From Pomacea canaliculata (Eukaryota > Mollusca > Gastropoda > Architaenioglossa > Ampullariidae): 64,000 nucleotides of DNA. The stretch's first letter is position 1, and each line of letters starts with the position of its first letter. The notes under the pieces are model-generated. The model ran no database searches. It was not told where the DNA came from and saw only the letters and a program-made list of their open reading frames with translations. The DNA lies in contig NC_037594.1 of the NCBI RefSeq assembly GCF_003073045.1, forward strand, positions 19,164,927 through 19,228,926, given 5' to 3'. This document shows, piece by piece, positions 1 through 13,779 of the stretch. The position numbers and the translations under genes are program-made.

Positions 1-179
1 AAGAAGTTTGAAATTATTCTCACGACAATTTCTTAAAAAAAAAAAAAAGACACTCTCACACGAAGTCGATGGTTGCTGCCGAAACATGGATGACATTGAA
101 TTAGTGAATTAGTATGCAGATAAAATTCGAGTGATTGTCATAACATGGCTTCACTTCTCTGCATCTGGTTGTGTGACAG
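1..179 (+). other. Intron of the aldo-keto reductase gene
   Basis: The sequence runs into an AG acceptor at 178-179 just before the first visible reductase exon. It holds a short A-run and no coding signal, so it is read as the 3' end of intron 1. Confidence 0.7.
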
Positions 180-3100
180 GATGATCAGATCAGTGCTGCC
201 ATAGTGACGGCCCTGCAGGCCGGCTACCGCCACATCGACACGGCCTGGAACTACCAGTGCGAGAAGGCCGTCGGCGAGGGTCTGAGGCAGGAGCTGCAAG
301 GCGGGAGGATCAAGCGCGAGGACCTGTTCATCACCACCAAAAGTACCTTGCTCTTTGTGCTAGATTTATTTGCCTTGCAGTTTCCCCTGTTGTTCAATTT
401 TCAGTTGGTTATTTCATTAATAGTTCGTTTATTACCTTTTGAGAAGGCTGCATTAGAATCAGCTCATATTTAGATGGTTTGCAACCAAAGAAGTTAATTC
501 TGGATTCATGCCTCAAGTGTGAGTGTGCGATGTGTATACGTTGAAAGGCTGGATTAATAATAGTAGTAGTAGTATGGGGGTATGGGTGAGATGTGAGCCA
601 ATCGCACTAATATTTAGGTCACAGTGATAGCAGGTGCTGATAACAGACCGTCGTCTGCAGCACAAAGTAAGAGTTTGCGTCTACACTTCTGAAGTCACAT
701 CGTTCATATCTTTGCCTCGATCATCTGTCCTGATTCTCTCACACCTACGCCATGTATATCTTATTCTTTGCTAAGAAGATATCTCTGCATGTCAAGAACA
801 GTACTATATTTACCCATAGTAATATGGATGTTAGTCAGAAAGGCAAACGTAAAAGACATCGTAAATCTAAAGAAAAAAGTATTTTCTTTGAAGAAAACTA
901 AGGAGTGCAACGATCAAGATGCTCTGTTGGTTTTTCTACTTATCCAGCTCGGGTAGCTGAAAGTCATACCGTCCATACTGCATGCGCCATGTAAATATAC
1001 AAATATCTATTTTCTTCACGATGACAAAGCGGTTTTTAAGAGGAAGAAAAGGCAACGAGTTTCATTTACCGAATACCACTTTGCTCGAAATTTGCATATT
1101 TGCATGTGAAATAGCTTATTCAGTTATCAAAAACATTTCAATTAAGATAAAAAGTTTGCAGAAGATGAGATGTGAACTCATGACCCACGAGGCGGATGGA
1201 CATTTCATCCGCTTTGTAAGCCCCATTGTAATTCCCTCAAAACTAGACCCGCGCCATTTGCCAACCACTTTAACCGTTCAGTCGCTAGATCCGCCTGCCA
1301 TTAGCCGGGGTTCTCAGAATGAGCTTTACCACATTGTTGTGTTTACTCTTGTCAACAGCTCTGGAATACCTGCCACAGAAGGGCGGAGGCCGCTGTACGA
1401 GAATCGTTGGCTGACTTGGGGCTGGACTATTTGGACATGTACCTGATGCACTTCCCCATGGCTTTCAAGGTTTGTACTCTGTCTACACGCTGCTCGGCTT
1501 TTGTTCTCCAGGACATCCGGACATCCCTACTTCTTGCAAAGTCTATACACGATATCTAAATATGTAGTCCATACAATAATCTGCAAAAGCTAAATAAGTG
1601 TTATCAAAATCCACACCCGCTATAACAAAATTTATACACATTATTTACATGTTGTACACGTTATATATATACATCAAAGGCTTTACCTGAAGGTCCGTAC
1701 TAAACTGTGTAAGCTGGTCTGATCAAAATATGTAAACATATCAGGTACGTAATAAAATCTGTACTTAAATATATGGTCTGTACCACACTCTGTAGACGCT
1801 GTACATATGCTCATCTTGTCCACACTTCTGATGTCTCTAACAAGGAGAGATGTGAAAATGAAGGTGAGCATCCACGTTATAAGACACATCCGGGTTACTC
1901 TGACTTGCGTGTGGACAGTGCACATCGGTTACATTATATCCGGCGGAAGTCCTGCTGATCGGAAAGGAAGAGAAGTGCTTCTTGAGGAGAAGTTCTGATT
2001 ACGAGTGTGCATGCCTTGTAATGTTTATAAGGTAGAGAAGGACAAAGAAAACGATTGGAATAATGACACCAGTCATAACACACGTTCCAAACGAATTAGC
2101 CGTTTTCTAAAATAGGAATAGGAACAAATAAAAATATCAAACACGAAAATAAATTATAAAATTCAATTTACGTCGTTATATACCATGAATTCTATCGTGA
2201 TATTAAATCATTGTACGCTTGTTTCATGCTTGCAGTACAAAGGGAGGATAGGCGTTGATCCTCCGGAACAGTTAACACCCGATGAGCCGATGACGTGGAC
2301 TACCTTGACACTTGGCGGGTGAGTCATCTCCTTTGTGCAAAGTTTACTACTAGGAGTTTCAACGAACCTCCACTAATACCCCGTATCCTGTTATGAGATG
2401 GTCATATTTCGTTTGCACACTGTATTAATTACTATGAAAAACTCAAAATGAATATTTCCTTCCAGATAAAAATTGAGGGTTGCGATTAACATTCTGCCTA
2501 AGACGGCAAACATACAACTAATTTTACGATGAATTTTCTAGAAAACCTTCCACTATGAAGTATAATTGATATAGCTATATATAAAATTGCTGTGATGTAT
2601 CTTGTTGATAGAATTATATACAAACTTCTAGCACATTTGCCGCAGCAAAGAATCGAACCAGAAGGAAGCAGTGGCTTATAAACCAATCACAGTGCGATGT
2701 ATGAAGAAGTAAAATAACATGGTTTAGCTAATCATAAATTAAACAAGGTTGGATTTCATTAGTAAAATTAGTTAATAATCTACCTACTTATTCAGAAAAA
2801 AATATGTTTAATTAAAATATGTTTTGTAGCTTTGTTGCAATGAATTTAGATACCAATCATCTGGCGTTTATTTCTGTTTTCATTGCACAAGTTTTCTATT
2901 TACAGGAAATGGAGAAGCTCGTTGACAAAGGTCTTGTTCGCAGCATCGGGGTGTCTAATTTCACCATAGAACAGCTTACACGCCTCATGAATGCACCCGG
3001 CATTAAGTACAGGCCGTCGTATATCCAGGTATGTTCTACAAGAAACATGACAATTACAGAAAACACTATAGGTAGTGCGAGAACGAAAGTTCTAGATCAG

Positions 3101-5504
3101 CTTAAAGGACCAGTGGGATGCATTATCTTCTAATGATTAGATACAGTTCAGTGCAGCACTACTTCCCACAGCCTGGATGAATGCACTTTTTCAGAGAAAC
3201 ATGCCTACAGACATCACCAAGCAAAGAAAGAGGTCAGTCGTGACCTCACAGATATATCTAATTAACATATATGATCCCTTGTTTTCCATTCGTTGAGACC
3301 TTCACAATACAAATGTATTAATGTACAAAGATGACGTCTGTGCTGATAATGTTTTTAGGCGGGTATCTTCAAGAAGGGAAGGCCGGGTACTTGGGTACCC
3401 CGAGGTGGAGAGATAGTATCTTGCACTTAGCTTTATCCAGTTATGAGAAAAAAATGTTGCTCCCCACTAATCCTTTAGTAGTAATGGTTTAATTAACGTC
3501 TTCACTGCTAATCGGGTTTTTCCTCTCTCTATCTCTCTCTCACACACACACACACGCACGTACGCACACACATATTAACATATTGAACACAAACCACGGT
3601 TGCACGTGCACAGAAACACGCAGCTATTTATTTTGTATTGCTTTCTAGAATGGAAACAATTTAAACGATTGAAGATAATCTGATCCCAGCACAGTTGCAG
3701 ACACAAATGGCAGGATGTCATCTTGAACACTTGACTTGTGACGACAACAACGATAACGATGACAATCTATGCAACACACCCAGCCTAGCTGCTATTGTTT
3801 GCAGATCGAAGTTCACCCTTACTTTACCAACAGTGACCTCGTAGACTTTTGTCAGAAGGAAGGCATTGTTGTCACCGCCTACGCACCCCTTGGTCGAGCT
3901 GGAGTAGACTAGTAAGTACATCCACACCCTTGGGCCTGACTGACTGAGAGTCACTCTTACTGAAACCGTGGTTACATTTAAGTGGATATGATTATGATTA
4001 TGATTAAAAACATGTAGCGACGTCTGTCAATAAGATGTCGAAACAGAATTAATTAAAAATATCAAAGAATATCTGTGATAGCTTTTATCCATTATACTTG
4101 GCAGCTGGGGAAACAAGGTGGCCAACATTCTAGAAGAGCCAATCATTTTGGAAATGGCTGCTAAATACAAAAAGAATCCTGGTCAGGTATGTTTTTAAAA
4201 TCTCATACCTCTATTACTTTGCTCATTTTTCACCAACAGTCATCAAACAAATTTGTTTTTGTTTTTGAGTTCCAAGATGTGTCGACTAATGAGGACCAGG
4301 TTTGGAAAAGTACAACGATCTTCAGAATAATGCTTAAAGTCGACTTCCTTAGCACTTTAGTCTGATTCGCATATTTAGTTTCTTTTAAAATATGCCATCT
4401 CTAGAAAAAGGTCGATTTTATTTTATGAAATAAAGAACTAGGAGCGGCACTGAAGTATTAATTTCCAGATGCCAAAATGTAACCATCATTCTCCTATTAA
4501 TTTATAAACCATACGTGTGAAATAAATCATTTCCCATCTGAACTTCTCTCTCTGTGCTGACAGGTAGCCTTACGATGGGCTGTTCAAAGAGGAATGGCTA
4601 TAGTCCCTAAAAGTACAAACCCTGGTCGCCTGAAAAGCAACATCGAGGTAAGCAGGATCATTTGAAATCGGGGGTACAGTGTCATGGGTAGACATTAGTT
4701 ACCTTGGATACAGCTCGGCACTTGTCGCATCACTTTTACTGTCACCTGTCGCCAAGGTTTGTGAGTGACTTTTCAAACATTAGTTTGTCGACATTCTGCT
4801 CTCTATATGTACATATATTAGCCATCGTATTTCTAATGTGGTTTTTTTTTACGTTTCTTTGCTTGCTGTCTGGCTTCATTGTCCTTAATTGTTGTCACTT
4901 TACCATTTACAGCTCTTTGACCTCGAGCTAACACCGGAAGAAATGGCTGCCTATTTCTGGCCTGAACAAAAATCAGCGTGTCTGCACTCATTACTAGTAA
5001 GTGAGCTCATCTTACCACTAGAAAGCTCAATACTCTTATGAGTAATAAACTAGATACTCGTATTTGCCTGAAAGGAGCAGTTGGACTGCTGTGTAAATAT
5101 AGAAAACTAGATGTGATGATTTGACACACAACCTGCTTGTAGCATGTATGTGTAACATAAGCTCTGTGTAGTATACATGTATACTGTAAGCTGTGTGTAA
5201 TATGTCTGTATAATGTGTGTAGCATGCCTGTATAAAACAACCTCAGTAGATCGGTGTATTGATTTATCGGTAAATAGAAGAATAAACAATAAAGAACCAG
5301 AATGAAAGTTTTCTGTTTGAAATATTTCGATGTCTGTTAAACTTTTTTTTTTTTTGAATGGGAATTCCAATAGAAGTGGTGAACATCAACGACTTCGTCG
5401 GACAATTAAATTTATGATTTAAAAAAGAGCAAATTCTTTCTTGCAGCTGGAAAGACTTTCCCAACTTTCCCTGGCCCCCGAGCGCAGAAGAACAAAAGAA
5501 GTGA
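180..5504 (+). CDS. Aldo-keto reductase, NADPH-dependent (5'-partial, nine exons)
   Basis: Cytosolic NADPH-dependent carbonyl reductase of the AKR superfamily; substrate not assignable. Exons seen: 180-342, 1359-1469, 2236-2318, 2906-3028, 3805-3911, 4105-4186, 4564-4647, 4913-4996, 5447-5504 (TGA). The catalytic tetrad is visible: Asp in HIDTA, Tyr in WNYQ, Lys in TTK, His in MHFP. Other signatures are IGVSNF, the NADPH-binding stretch [14 protein letters not shown] and the C-terminal SAEEQKK. The first exon (start Met and GLGT strand) lies upstream of base 1. Three single-base frame disruptions: a surplus A in the AAAA run at 339-342, a missing base near 2287, and a surplus T near 4952. Correcting each restores both family sequence and splice phase, so assembly error is more likely than decay; a young pseudogene is the alternative. 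AATAAA lies at 5782-5787. Family certain, subfamily (AKR1-type) uncertain. Confidence 0.9.
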
Positions 5505-6579
5505 CGAGGTCAGGGTGGACTGGGGTGGACAATAAATTCGTCCACACGACATGCGACATACGGTGACACCAAGAAAAACTGGTTGCTTGGGATACGGAAC
5601 AGAGTATAAACATTTAGAAAGAATTACTCAGTCGCGTTGTCAAACTTGCACGCGCGCTTGTGTCTAGAAAGTGAAAACAGAAAAGGAAAATTATTAGTAA
5701 ATAATTTATCTATAGGTAGCTCAAATGTGTATTTTTAACATTTTAAAGTTTTGTTTTTTAAGAGTACATTTTGGATTTATAAATAAAACAGTTGTAATCT
5801 TCTGGGATGAGTTTGTTAGTTCTGTACAACCTAATAATCTGTATGTGTGTGTGCGTGATTTTTTAAAAACCATAACCTCTAAATAGGACCATTAAAAGAA
5901 ACAGTTGTCATACCAACAGCAAGAACAATCAGCCAGAAAACTGAACTTCACTCGCAAAGACTATATCATTTAACAAAAGCTGTGCAGCTGTTTGCGGTTA
6001 GATGACTCCCCCCTTGCCAGTGATCTTGAATTATGTTCGGGACAGCTATAGTTGAAATCAATGGCTATTACCACAAAAGCACAAATTAAAGTATTGAGTT
6101 CAATCTGCTGAAGGTGGAAAGACGTGAGAAACTTTTCTTGGCCTCTCATGCGATAGCCCCATTGCTCATTACAAAATGAACGATGAATGTGCTTTAGTTA
6201 ACCAGCTAACACAAGTGGACAAGGGTTCGAGAAAGGACAGTGAATAAATTGATTACAGCCGTATATACCTATCTAATTTAAAGCTGCAGCACATTAGTCA
6301 CCCTTCAGTCCAGCAATGTTTAGCTGCCAGCTTGATGTACACGCCGGACACTGTTAAATATATTCAAAAATACTGTGTTTTGAAATGTATGTGCATGCGT
6401 AGTTTCTTGCTACAGGTGTGTATAGAAGTTGAGAATAGCTGGTTTTGACATTGTTTATTACTGAATTGTATGTGCAGCAGTTTTAAGATGTTGTGTGGTT
6501 ATTTTGGTACATGTTCACACCCTGCTGGAGCCATGCACTTGAAGAAATAAAGAATCATTCAAACCCTTCAAAAGAAACG

Positions 6580-7330
6580 AAATTTCCAACAGTGCCAGAA
6601 CTACTGAACAATGAGCTTCATCATTCAACCAAGCTAAGTGAAGCTGGAATTAGTCCCGAATCATATCAGTATCTCTATTGGGGAACTGCTACACACATGC
6701 AAGCACGAACACGCGCATACAGTCTCAGTCTCGAATTTGCCATTTCTGTCCAAAATCCTTGACAAAGTATTGTCCTATCTTAACTCTGAAAACTTGATTT
6801 TTCCATCACAGTCTACTTATCGGCCTTTTCCTAGCATTGACTGCCCTGGTTAAGGTGACAAACGACATTTTGTCTGGTCTGGACAGAGGTGACATTTCAT
6901 TTCTCACCATGTTAGACCTGTCTGCTGCCTTTGATATATAGACCACACTACTCTCACTCATAGACTCGGTATTGTCTTTGGCATCTCAGGCTCACACTCA
7001 ACTGGTTTCAGTCGTATCTCTCAGTAAGCTTTTGTAACTTAAGCTCGTAATTAAGGTTACATAATGTCTGCTGACATGTCTCTTGATAAGCATATTGCTC
7101 ACACCTATCGAGCTGCGTACTATGAGCTCCGGAAGATCAGCTCCATTCGCAATACTCTGTCCATCTCAACCACCAAAATTCTCTTCTGCTCATTTGTTCT
7201 GTCTTAACTAGACTACCGTAGCTCTCTTCTTTCTGGCTGTCCATAGCACCTCATCCACTAACTTCAGAAAGTCCAGAACTCAGCTTCTTTTCCGGACCTG
7301 CAAATGTGAACATGTGAAAATGTCACGGAC
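6580..7330 (+). repeat. Degraded non-LTR retrotransposon (CR1/Jockey-like reverse transcriptase remnant)
   Basis: Translated pieces resemble LINE reverse transcriptase: a stretch around 6753-7020 with FPSQSTYR and LDLSAAFD (the catalytic-domain signature before the DH), interrupted by in-frame stops. A second piece at about 7060-7320 reads like the conserved 3' part (AHTYRAAYYELRKISSIR, then LLSGCP and LQKVQNSA). The region between them, which would hold the FADD box, is missing, so the copy is internally deleted. It is dead. The fragment at 47010-47390 continues where this one ends and probably belongs to the same family. Confidence 0.75.
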
Positions 7331-7539
7331 GCCGGCTCTCACAAGAGCAACACGCACACGACGTCCATACGCGTTCTTTCAAAACCATCTAGGATAAGTA
7401 AATATCTGGTAATACAATAGCCTCTACTCTTAACTATATATATATATCCCTCAGTTCCTAGCTTACAACAGTTTCCAATGTTCTAGTCCTCGATGTATCA
7501 GTTCCTAACCATGCATACAGACTCACCAACACACCGTCA

Positions 7540-7650
7540 TTTAAAACTTCAGCGGTACCAGCCACCACCGTTCTTCAACGGTAGTCACTAACGAGTCTCC
7601 GTCTCTTCGACGGTAATCACAGTCAAACTTCCCTTCACGGTACGATAATC
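7540..7650. repeat. Short diverged tandem motif, about four copies
   Basis: Near 7547, 7573, 7614 and 7632 the sequence repeats variants of CTTCRRCGGTARTCAC at uneven spacing. No coding frame crosses it. Function unknown; it may be a decayed minisatellite or part of an unclassified repeat. Confidence 0.4.
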
Positions 7651-8526
7651 ATCACACAGTTAAAACTTCCTCCATGATGGTTTTTCATCTCTCCCTGTCC
7701 TCTCCGTTTTAAAAAAAAAAAAACGTCACCAAAACAAATTACGTCAAACTTTATTGACGCAACAGGCTGAGTCAGCATGCGACACGCGACAATACTGTGT
7801 TCACAGAGGTCAAAGGAGACTCAACATCCAGTACTAACGCCTGCTGCAGCGGAGTTCAGATAGGCTCTGCTAAAAGTGTTTCTCAGACGGGATGTTCTGG
7901 TTGAGGTATGTCCGCACATGACCCCAGAGGTCAATCGACAAAATAACCATTGGCTGGGTGTTATTTGTTGCACACAAGTTTCACAAACTGCTCTGGGTAT
8001 TTTGTGTCTGCGATAAAAGGCAACTTGTGCAGCCACATTCATGGTACAAGCATAAATTATCAGAATTGTTGTATTTGCCATTGCACACGACAGTCACCGT
8101 CGGACTCCCCCTAAACATTTGTTAAAAAGCTTGTTGACACGTCAGACCCTCAGCTCAGCACAACACCACCTGCTGTAGTTACCCTGGCCAGTGCACCAGA
8201 ACACATACACCAGTACGTGAAACAATATTCTCGTGAGCACGCTAAAAATTTTATCTTCCTTCTCAAGTTACACAGCGCAGTGGGGATCGGTGAGTCGCAT
8301 TTTCGGTTATTCAACTCGAGTTCTGATGTTTTTCCTCAGAGACTTGCTGTTCTTTCAACCGTTGACTGAAATGGTCTGACATTTAAAATCCTGATGTACG
8401 ACGCTTCATCAACGGAATGCGTTCATTTAAAAGAAAGCTGGTTACAAACATATACCGAAGAACAGACCAACCGACAGAGAAGCAACTTTGTCACAAAGAA
8501 AGAAAAATATTTGCCTACGCATCACG

Positions 8527-9169
8527 ATGAGTCCGTCTGGAACTATGTCTTGGCAGCGTTCTGTCTTCGGATGTTGTAAACGGACACGAAGACTGCGCAG
8601 AGTGCGTTTGTTTGTAGGAATAACGACTCTGGTGATTTCTGGACTGTTCATTATTGCTAGCTGTGTAAGACTGAGGTCACTGTCGTCAGTGTTCACTGGG
8701 CATGAAAAGTTGTCAGCAAGTTCTACTACAACATGTGATGTCGGCAGAGGCGCTTCTCCACAGAAAGTGAGCACGTCTCTCAATAATTTTGATTTTTTTC
8801 TAGGACTGACCGCATAATGTTCTTTATTTTTGACAGAAATACTTTATGGGAAGCTAATAACGACACGAGTAAAGTGCTCTGGGTGTTGCCAGCTTCAGTT
8901 TAGTGGTTTCTTTGCTTAGAAAAGTTAGTCACGGTCTATGTATTCAGAATACAGTGTACTTGCTTACGAGGTAACAAATATGTTAAATTTCTCATCTACA
9001 TTAAATAAACATTAAAATACTCATATATATTACGCGCCGAAAACACAGTTAATCTATCAAGGACTACATATTATTTACTAAGACCACATGGCAAATACAG
9101 TAATACTGAGTGTCATGTCTGAGATAATGAGTCTTCATAAGCGTGGTCATGCGCTAATAAATCACGCGC

Positions 9170-9218
<49 letters not shown>

Positions 9219-12200
9219 AAAAAACAGCTCGTTCCTCCGACACAGTTTCTTTGTTTTACAGAATCCTTTCACATTTTTACCAAGGTTCCGTAATCCCTGC
9301 TGGTATAATTCTACTATAAATGGGCAACTGGAATGTTTGCCGTTTTTCTACCTGGCAGGATTCCCTAAGTGTGGAACTACTGATGTCTTTGAAAGAATCA
9401 GCGTTCATAAGCATGTGTTGAAACCTGGATATAAAGAACCTCACTGGATTACCAGGCTGCGGTATCAGGGTAGGAAAGATAATTGAGTCCTTATCGAATT
9501 TCACATCTTCCTTGCACGTCCCTTCTTCAAAACAATCTCACTCCATTATGTAGTCATTAAAAAGCGCATTTAATAATGTTTAATGTAAGAAATAATAATA
9601 AGAGCCATGGCAAGATAAAATCAGGTAAGTTTTGAAAGACCTTCCTGTAAATGACGCCAGGTAAACAAAAAAAGGTCACGAAAAACACATCTCACTAAAC
9701 TCCACGATAAATATGGTCAGCCATTGTTTCCAAGCTATATCAATAATCATTTCTTTGCATAACAATTGTCAATCAATATTGCAATAGCCTAATGAAAGAT
9801 TGCAGTTAAACTGAGGGCTTGTTTATTTGAATCTTGCATGAATGCAAGACTTCAGAAGAAGAACTAAATCAATCAAACGATTTTTTTAAGTTGACAATAC
9901 ATCCAAACAGAACAATATGTTCAATAAACATTTTACATCTGGTTGTAATACAGATTTTTACAATTCGCCAGAAACTCAAAATAGACTAAGATGTACTCCA
10001 AAATATCAAAAAAAAAAAAAAAAAAGAAAAAAAAAAGCAAATAAATTTTCTGAATGTAGTCGGCAATGGTGCCTGGAAGGTTTAGCAACAATAACCATGA
10101 GGTGCACTAATTTTGACAATACTGTGCAGTGTTATATTTCATACCAGATTATTTTGAATCAATACTCTTATTGAAAACCTATTTGTTTAAACAATACCAT
10201 GTTTGATATTTTAAATAGCCAGTTTACTAGTATTATGCATTAATACAATATTTAATTAGTCAAAGGCATTTTTTTATTCAATTTCTTATTTTAATTTGTT
10301 TTCTGTTATTTCTTTAAGTGTTTTGGCTAGGGGCTTTCCTGTAGAGTAAACTTACTGTTTTGCTAGTATATTTATTATAAAAAAATGTCAGCAGATAGGC
10401 GATTGTAAACATGTACTGCTTTCATTCTGTGAACAATGCTCATTGCTTTTACTTGCAGTCTACCTATATTCATCATTAAATAGTGTGATTGATCTTTTGC
10501 AAGGTTATAATTTCAACAACTACACCAGGTTCTTTGCGTCTCCCATTGAAAATTTAATCAAATCCAACGCCAGCATTTCCGGGGGTTACAACCCGTACAT
10601 TGTGGGTGAGTAGTTTTGGAGACATTTCGCGGTATGTGAGGACCGTTAAAAGTAGTTCACTCGCCGTCGCAAAGGTAATTTAAGACAGGCTCTTGTCTCC
10701 TCTCTCTCCTTGTCCTTCTGCTAGCATGAACACAATTGTAAATAAAAGGTGACATGCCTCTCTTTTTTAACAGAAGGTGAGAGAGAGAGAATGTGATTGT
10801 GTATGCGCGTAAAGGTAAAAGACAAACTAATCGAGCTTGTCTTCAACCATTTAAATGAAAAAAAGACTACAGAGAGTATCTTCTCCCATAAAATACACAC
10901 ACACTCTCTTCTCGAGGGAGAAAGAAAAAAAAAAGTCCCTTCTCACATACGACACAAACATTCTTGAACTAGCTACATAAACATTTCTTTAAGATTTAAA
11001 CATTATTTCCTACACACACACACATATCAGAAGTCTACCACCTGCACATAAAGCTTCAATTTAGAAAAATGCTAAGATCTCTTTCATGAGATCGACAAGC
11101 TGACATATCTGGATAAATACTAACACACTTATGTTATTTATTTTGTAGAAGCGCTCAGTTTCAAAGCTGGTCTGCTGTAAGAATGGTTTCATTTCATCAT
11201 TTTTGATATGTAATACATGTTCATCAAAACTAAATTTTATATTTTCAGTAAACTAGAATGTAAAACAATGTTAGGGATAGAGATAAGGTGCTGTTGTATA
11301 TTATTGTGATAGGTGACGGCAGTGCTTCCACTTTTTGGGACAACAATAAATGGCCACTCACCCCTGGCAATGAAAACTGCATGGAGCCTGGCATAATTAA
11401 TGCCGATTATATTCGATCTCTCAACCCCTCTGTCAAGGTTATTATCATCGTCAGAAACCCTGCCATCAGGTGAGAAGGTCAACCTTACCTTTTAATTGTC
11501 TTGAAATATTATGTCAATTAAAACTCTTACCGAAACTTTCTTTTCAATAAATGTTCTGATAAAATAGCCTGTATATATGCATATAAGAACGGGATGCTAT
11601 TTGAAGAGAAAGGTTAAAAGTGTAAGAAATGTTCATTAATTTTACATTCTTTAACTTCTTTCTTGCCCCTTCTCTCTTACACACACCCATCAACACACAC
11701 ACACAGCTCTCGAAGACTTATGGCAAGCAAAATAACCGCATAAAAATTTATTTATTTCTTGTAGAGTCTTTTCAGACTACGTGTATTTCCAAGTCCCTAA
11801 TACCTCGACTCCACGACCTGAAGATTTCCACGAAAAGATAGTCAAGCAAATCGTGCTTCTGAGGACCTGCTTCAAAACTCACTCACTACGGCACTGTGTT
11901 TACAATGAATCTCTGAACACAGTGAGTGGAACAATTCTTATTCTTCTTGTAAAATAAAATTTAGTGAGTATTTAACAGTAGAATGTTATCTAAGCTGATG
12001 TAATGGAGATACAAGTTACGAAAAAAATTAAGGTGTAAGATAGCAAGAAGTAAAAAATGTGACGAGGACCTTAAAACCACCTTGTCGGTGAGATAAATGC
12101 GTTTTGTAAGTTTTTGCACTTCGGAAAATCCAATTACTTAGAATTAAATACATAAAGTCACAGTTAAACTGTTCTACTTGTTAAACTGTTTCTCCCTTTC

Positions 12201-12987
12201 CTATCCACACATGGTCTACACACCTCAGGTTGGCAGTGCTGATATATTTATGTGATGTATTTTATGGCAGGTTGCAAGAGTAAACATTGGGATTTACTAC
12301 ATTTATCTTGAAGACTGGTACCAGCGCTTTCCACGTGACCAGATTCACGTTTTGCGATTGGAGGATTTACGTGACAACGTCACATTGCAGATGAGGAGGA
12401 TATTTCAATTCTTGGGTCTGGGTAATGAGAGATATATTTGCTTTAAAAATAGTGACTTCGTTACATTGCTGCTTTAGTTTTATTCTTATGTACTTAGAAA
12501 TTAAAAAAAGAGTAGGTATAGGACCTGAATGTAACAAAAAGCATACGGATAAAGGTTTGGCATTCAGGCGACATTTGCGCGTGTGTGTGAGAGCGCGAGC
12601 GTGTGTGTGTGAGAGTGAGAGAGTGTGTGTGTGTGTGAGAGAGAGAGTGTGTGTGTGAGAGAGAGTGTGTGTGAGAGAGAGAAAATGTGATTGTGTATGT
12701 GTGTACTTGTATATGTATGCTAACAATAACCATGATAAAGTGGTTGCGCGGGCAATTTCTCTTTACTTCCGCGTTTAGTCTTCACATTCAGTTATTTTCT
12801 TTGTCTCCCAGAAATGCCCGACACTAAAACGATGGATTTGATCAAGGGAATGGCAGTCAGCAACAAGGGGAAGTCAGCTGCTATGTTGAACAAGACGAAG
12901 CTTATTCTTGACAACTTCTATCGGCCATACAATCGCCGTCTTGCACAGATCATGAAAGAGAAGCGATACTCATGGGACAGCGTATGA
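8527..12987 (+). CDS. CHST15-like carbohydrate sulfotransferase, complete (396 aa)
   Basis: Type II Golgi sulfotransferase transferring sulfate from PAPS to a glycan; CHST15 sulfates GalNAc(4S) in chondroitin, but the substrate here is not known. Exons 8527-8766, 9262-9469, 10504-10605, 11313-11469, 11765-11921, 12271-12421, 12812-12987 sum to 1191 nt with all phases matching, so the gene is intact. Residues 1-28 are basic, 29-47 form the signal anchor, 113-120 (GFPKCGTT) are the 5'-phosphosulfate loop, and 230-241 (VRNPAIRVFSDY) the 3'-phosphate site. KEPHW follows the first loop, as in CHST15. It is shorter than human CHST15 (about 560 aa), mainly in the stem. Start chosen at ATG 8527 because the basic, hydrophobic order begins there; an in-frame ATG at 8545 is possible. 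AATAAA occurs at 12990 and 13008. Decayed exon copies follow downstream. Confidence 0.92.
9170..9218. repeat. (TTG)n microsatellite
   Basis: About 16 perfect TTG units lie in sulfotransferase intron 1, ending some 43 bases before the exon 2 acceptor at 9260-9261. Likely polymorphic. The long frame running through it is intronic. Confidence 0.9.
12588..12690. repeat. (GT)n/(GA)n compound microsatellite
   Basis: Alternating GT and GA tracts in the last intron of the sulfotransferase gene. Long open frames here on either strand come from the repeat and are not genes. Confidence 0.9.
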
Positions 12988-13779
12988 AAAATAAATAGGA
13001 ACTTTTTAATAAAGAAAAATATTTCAAACGGAAACAGATTTGTGAGGAAAAGAAGAGAGGAAGGATGGCGCTACTACTCCCTGACTGTAGAAAACGTTTC
13101 GTTTTTAGGAAGAAGAGCAGAAACTTTGGTTGTGGTCCATTATTAAAGAGAGCATTGGCATTCCATCTTGACTTTTCCGCAGATAGCCGTCTCTGCCGTC
13201 AATCAGACTTTTTCAGTGATAGCCCCAGAAGAGCTTCGAACCAACCGCCATACGATGCCGCCTTTTTCTTTGTGCTGAACTTGACAATATTCCTCGCAGT
13301 ATTAATATTAATAAAACATTTTTATACATCACCGTTCCTAATAGAACAAGCTCAATAGAATATTTACAATATAATGATTTTTATAAAGGTGACAAAATAG
13401 GATGAGGTGAGGAAAAGGAGCCACCAACGACTGGAGATGTTCTTAAGGTGTACGTATTTCTATTTGTACATTTGTATTACATTTCTTAGTTATCTTTATT
13501 CAATAAAGGGAGGGAAACCATAACAGACGATTAAGAGATTGCTTCCCTTTGACTGCAGTTCATCATAGTGTGTACTAACCAAAGTGTCTAACAAGGCTCT
13601 GTAGAAATCATCGTTTCTTGGTTGATTAGTTGGGTGATCCCTAACATTCCTTTCAGAACTAACTGAGGGAAGGGAACACTATTGTTAAAGAATGCTTACG
13701 CCATGACTCTTAGCCCGGGTGCAAAAGATAGACTGAATGTATCAAAATAAATGATATACGATTCTTTTCCCGTTATCAG

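Larger units (their letters stand above)
5505..8526. other. Intergenic: reductase 3' UTR, LINE remnant, unexplained repeat-like DNA
   Basis: The reductase 3' UTR probably ends soon after AATAAA at 5782. A degraded LINE lies at about 6580-7330. From 7540 to 7650 a motif close to CTTCRACGGTARTCAC recurs four times. The rest, including 7660-8390, shows no coding signal I can support. The sulfotransferase promoter and 5' UTR should lie in the last few hundred bases, but no TATA box stands out. Confidence 0.55.

Noticed and set aside
982-1446. 154-codon open frame overlapping reductase exon 2
   Set aside because: It runs through the exon in the wrong frame; the true frame reads [13 protein letters not shown] and YLMHFP.
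2630-2720. GGTTCGATTC on the minus strand, a Pol III B-box match
   Set aside because: No A box at the right distance and no tRNA fold; at most a SINE relic.
7300-8100. Possible long terminal repeat or complex repeat upstream of the sulfotransferase
   Set aside because: No matching second copy, no coding domains and no clear ends in the window.
12367-12733. Ser/Thr/His-rich frames on the minus strand
   Set aside because: Produced by the GT/GA microsatellite in a sulfotransferase intron.
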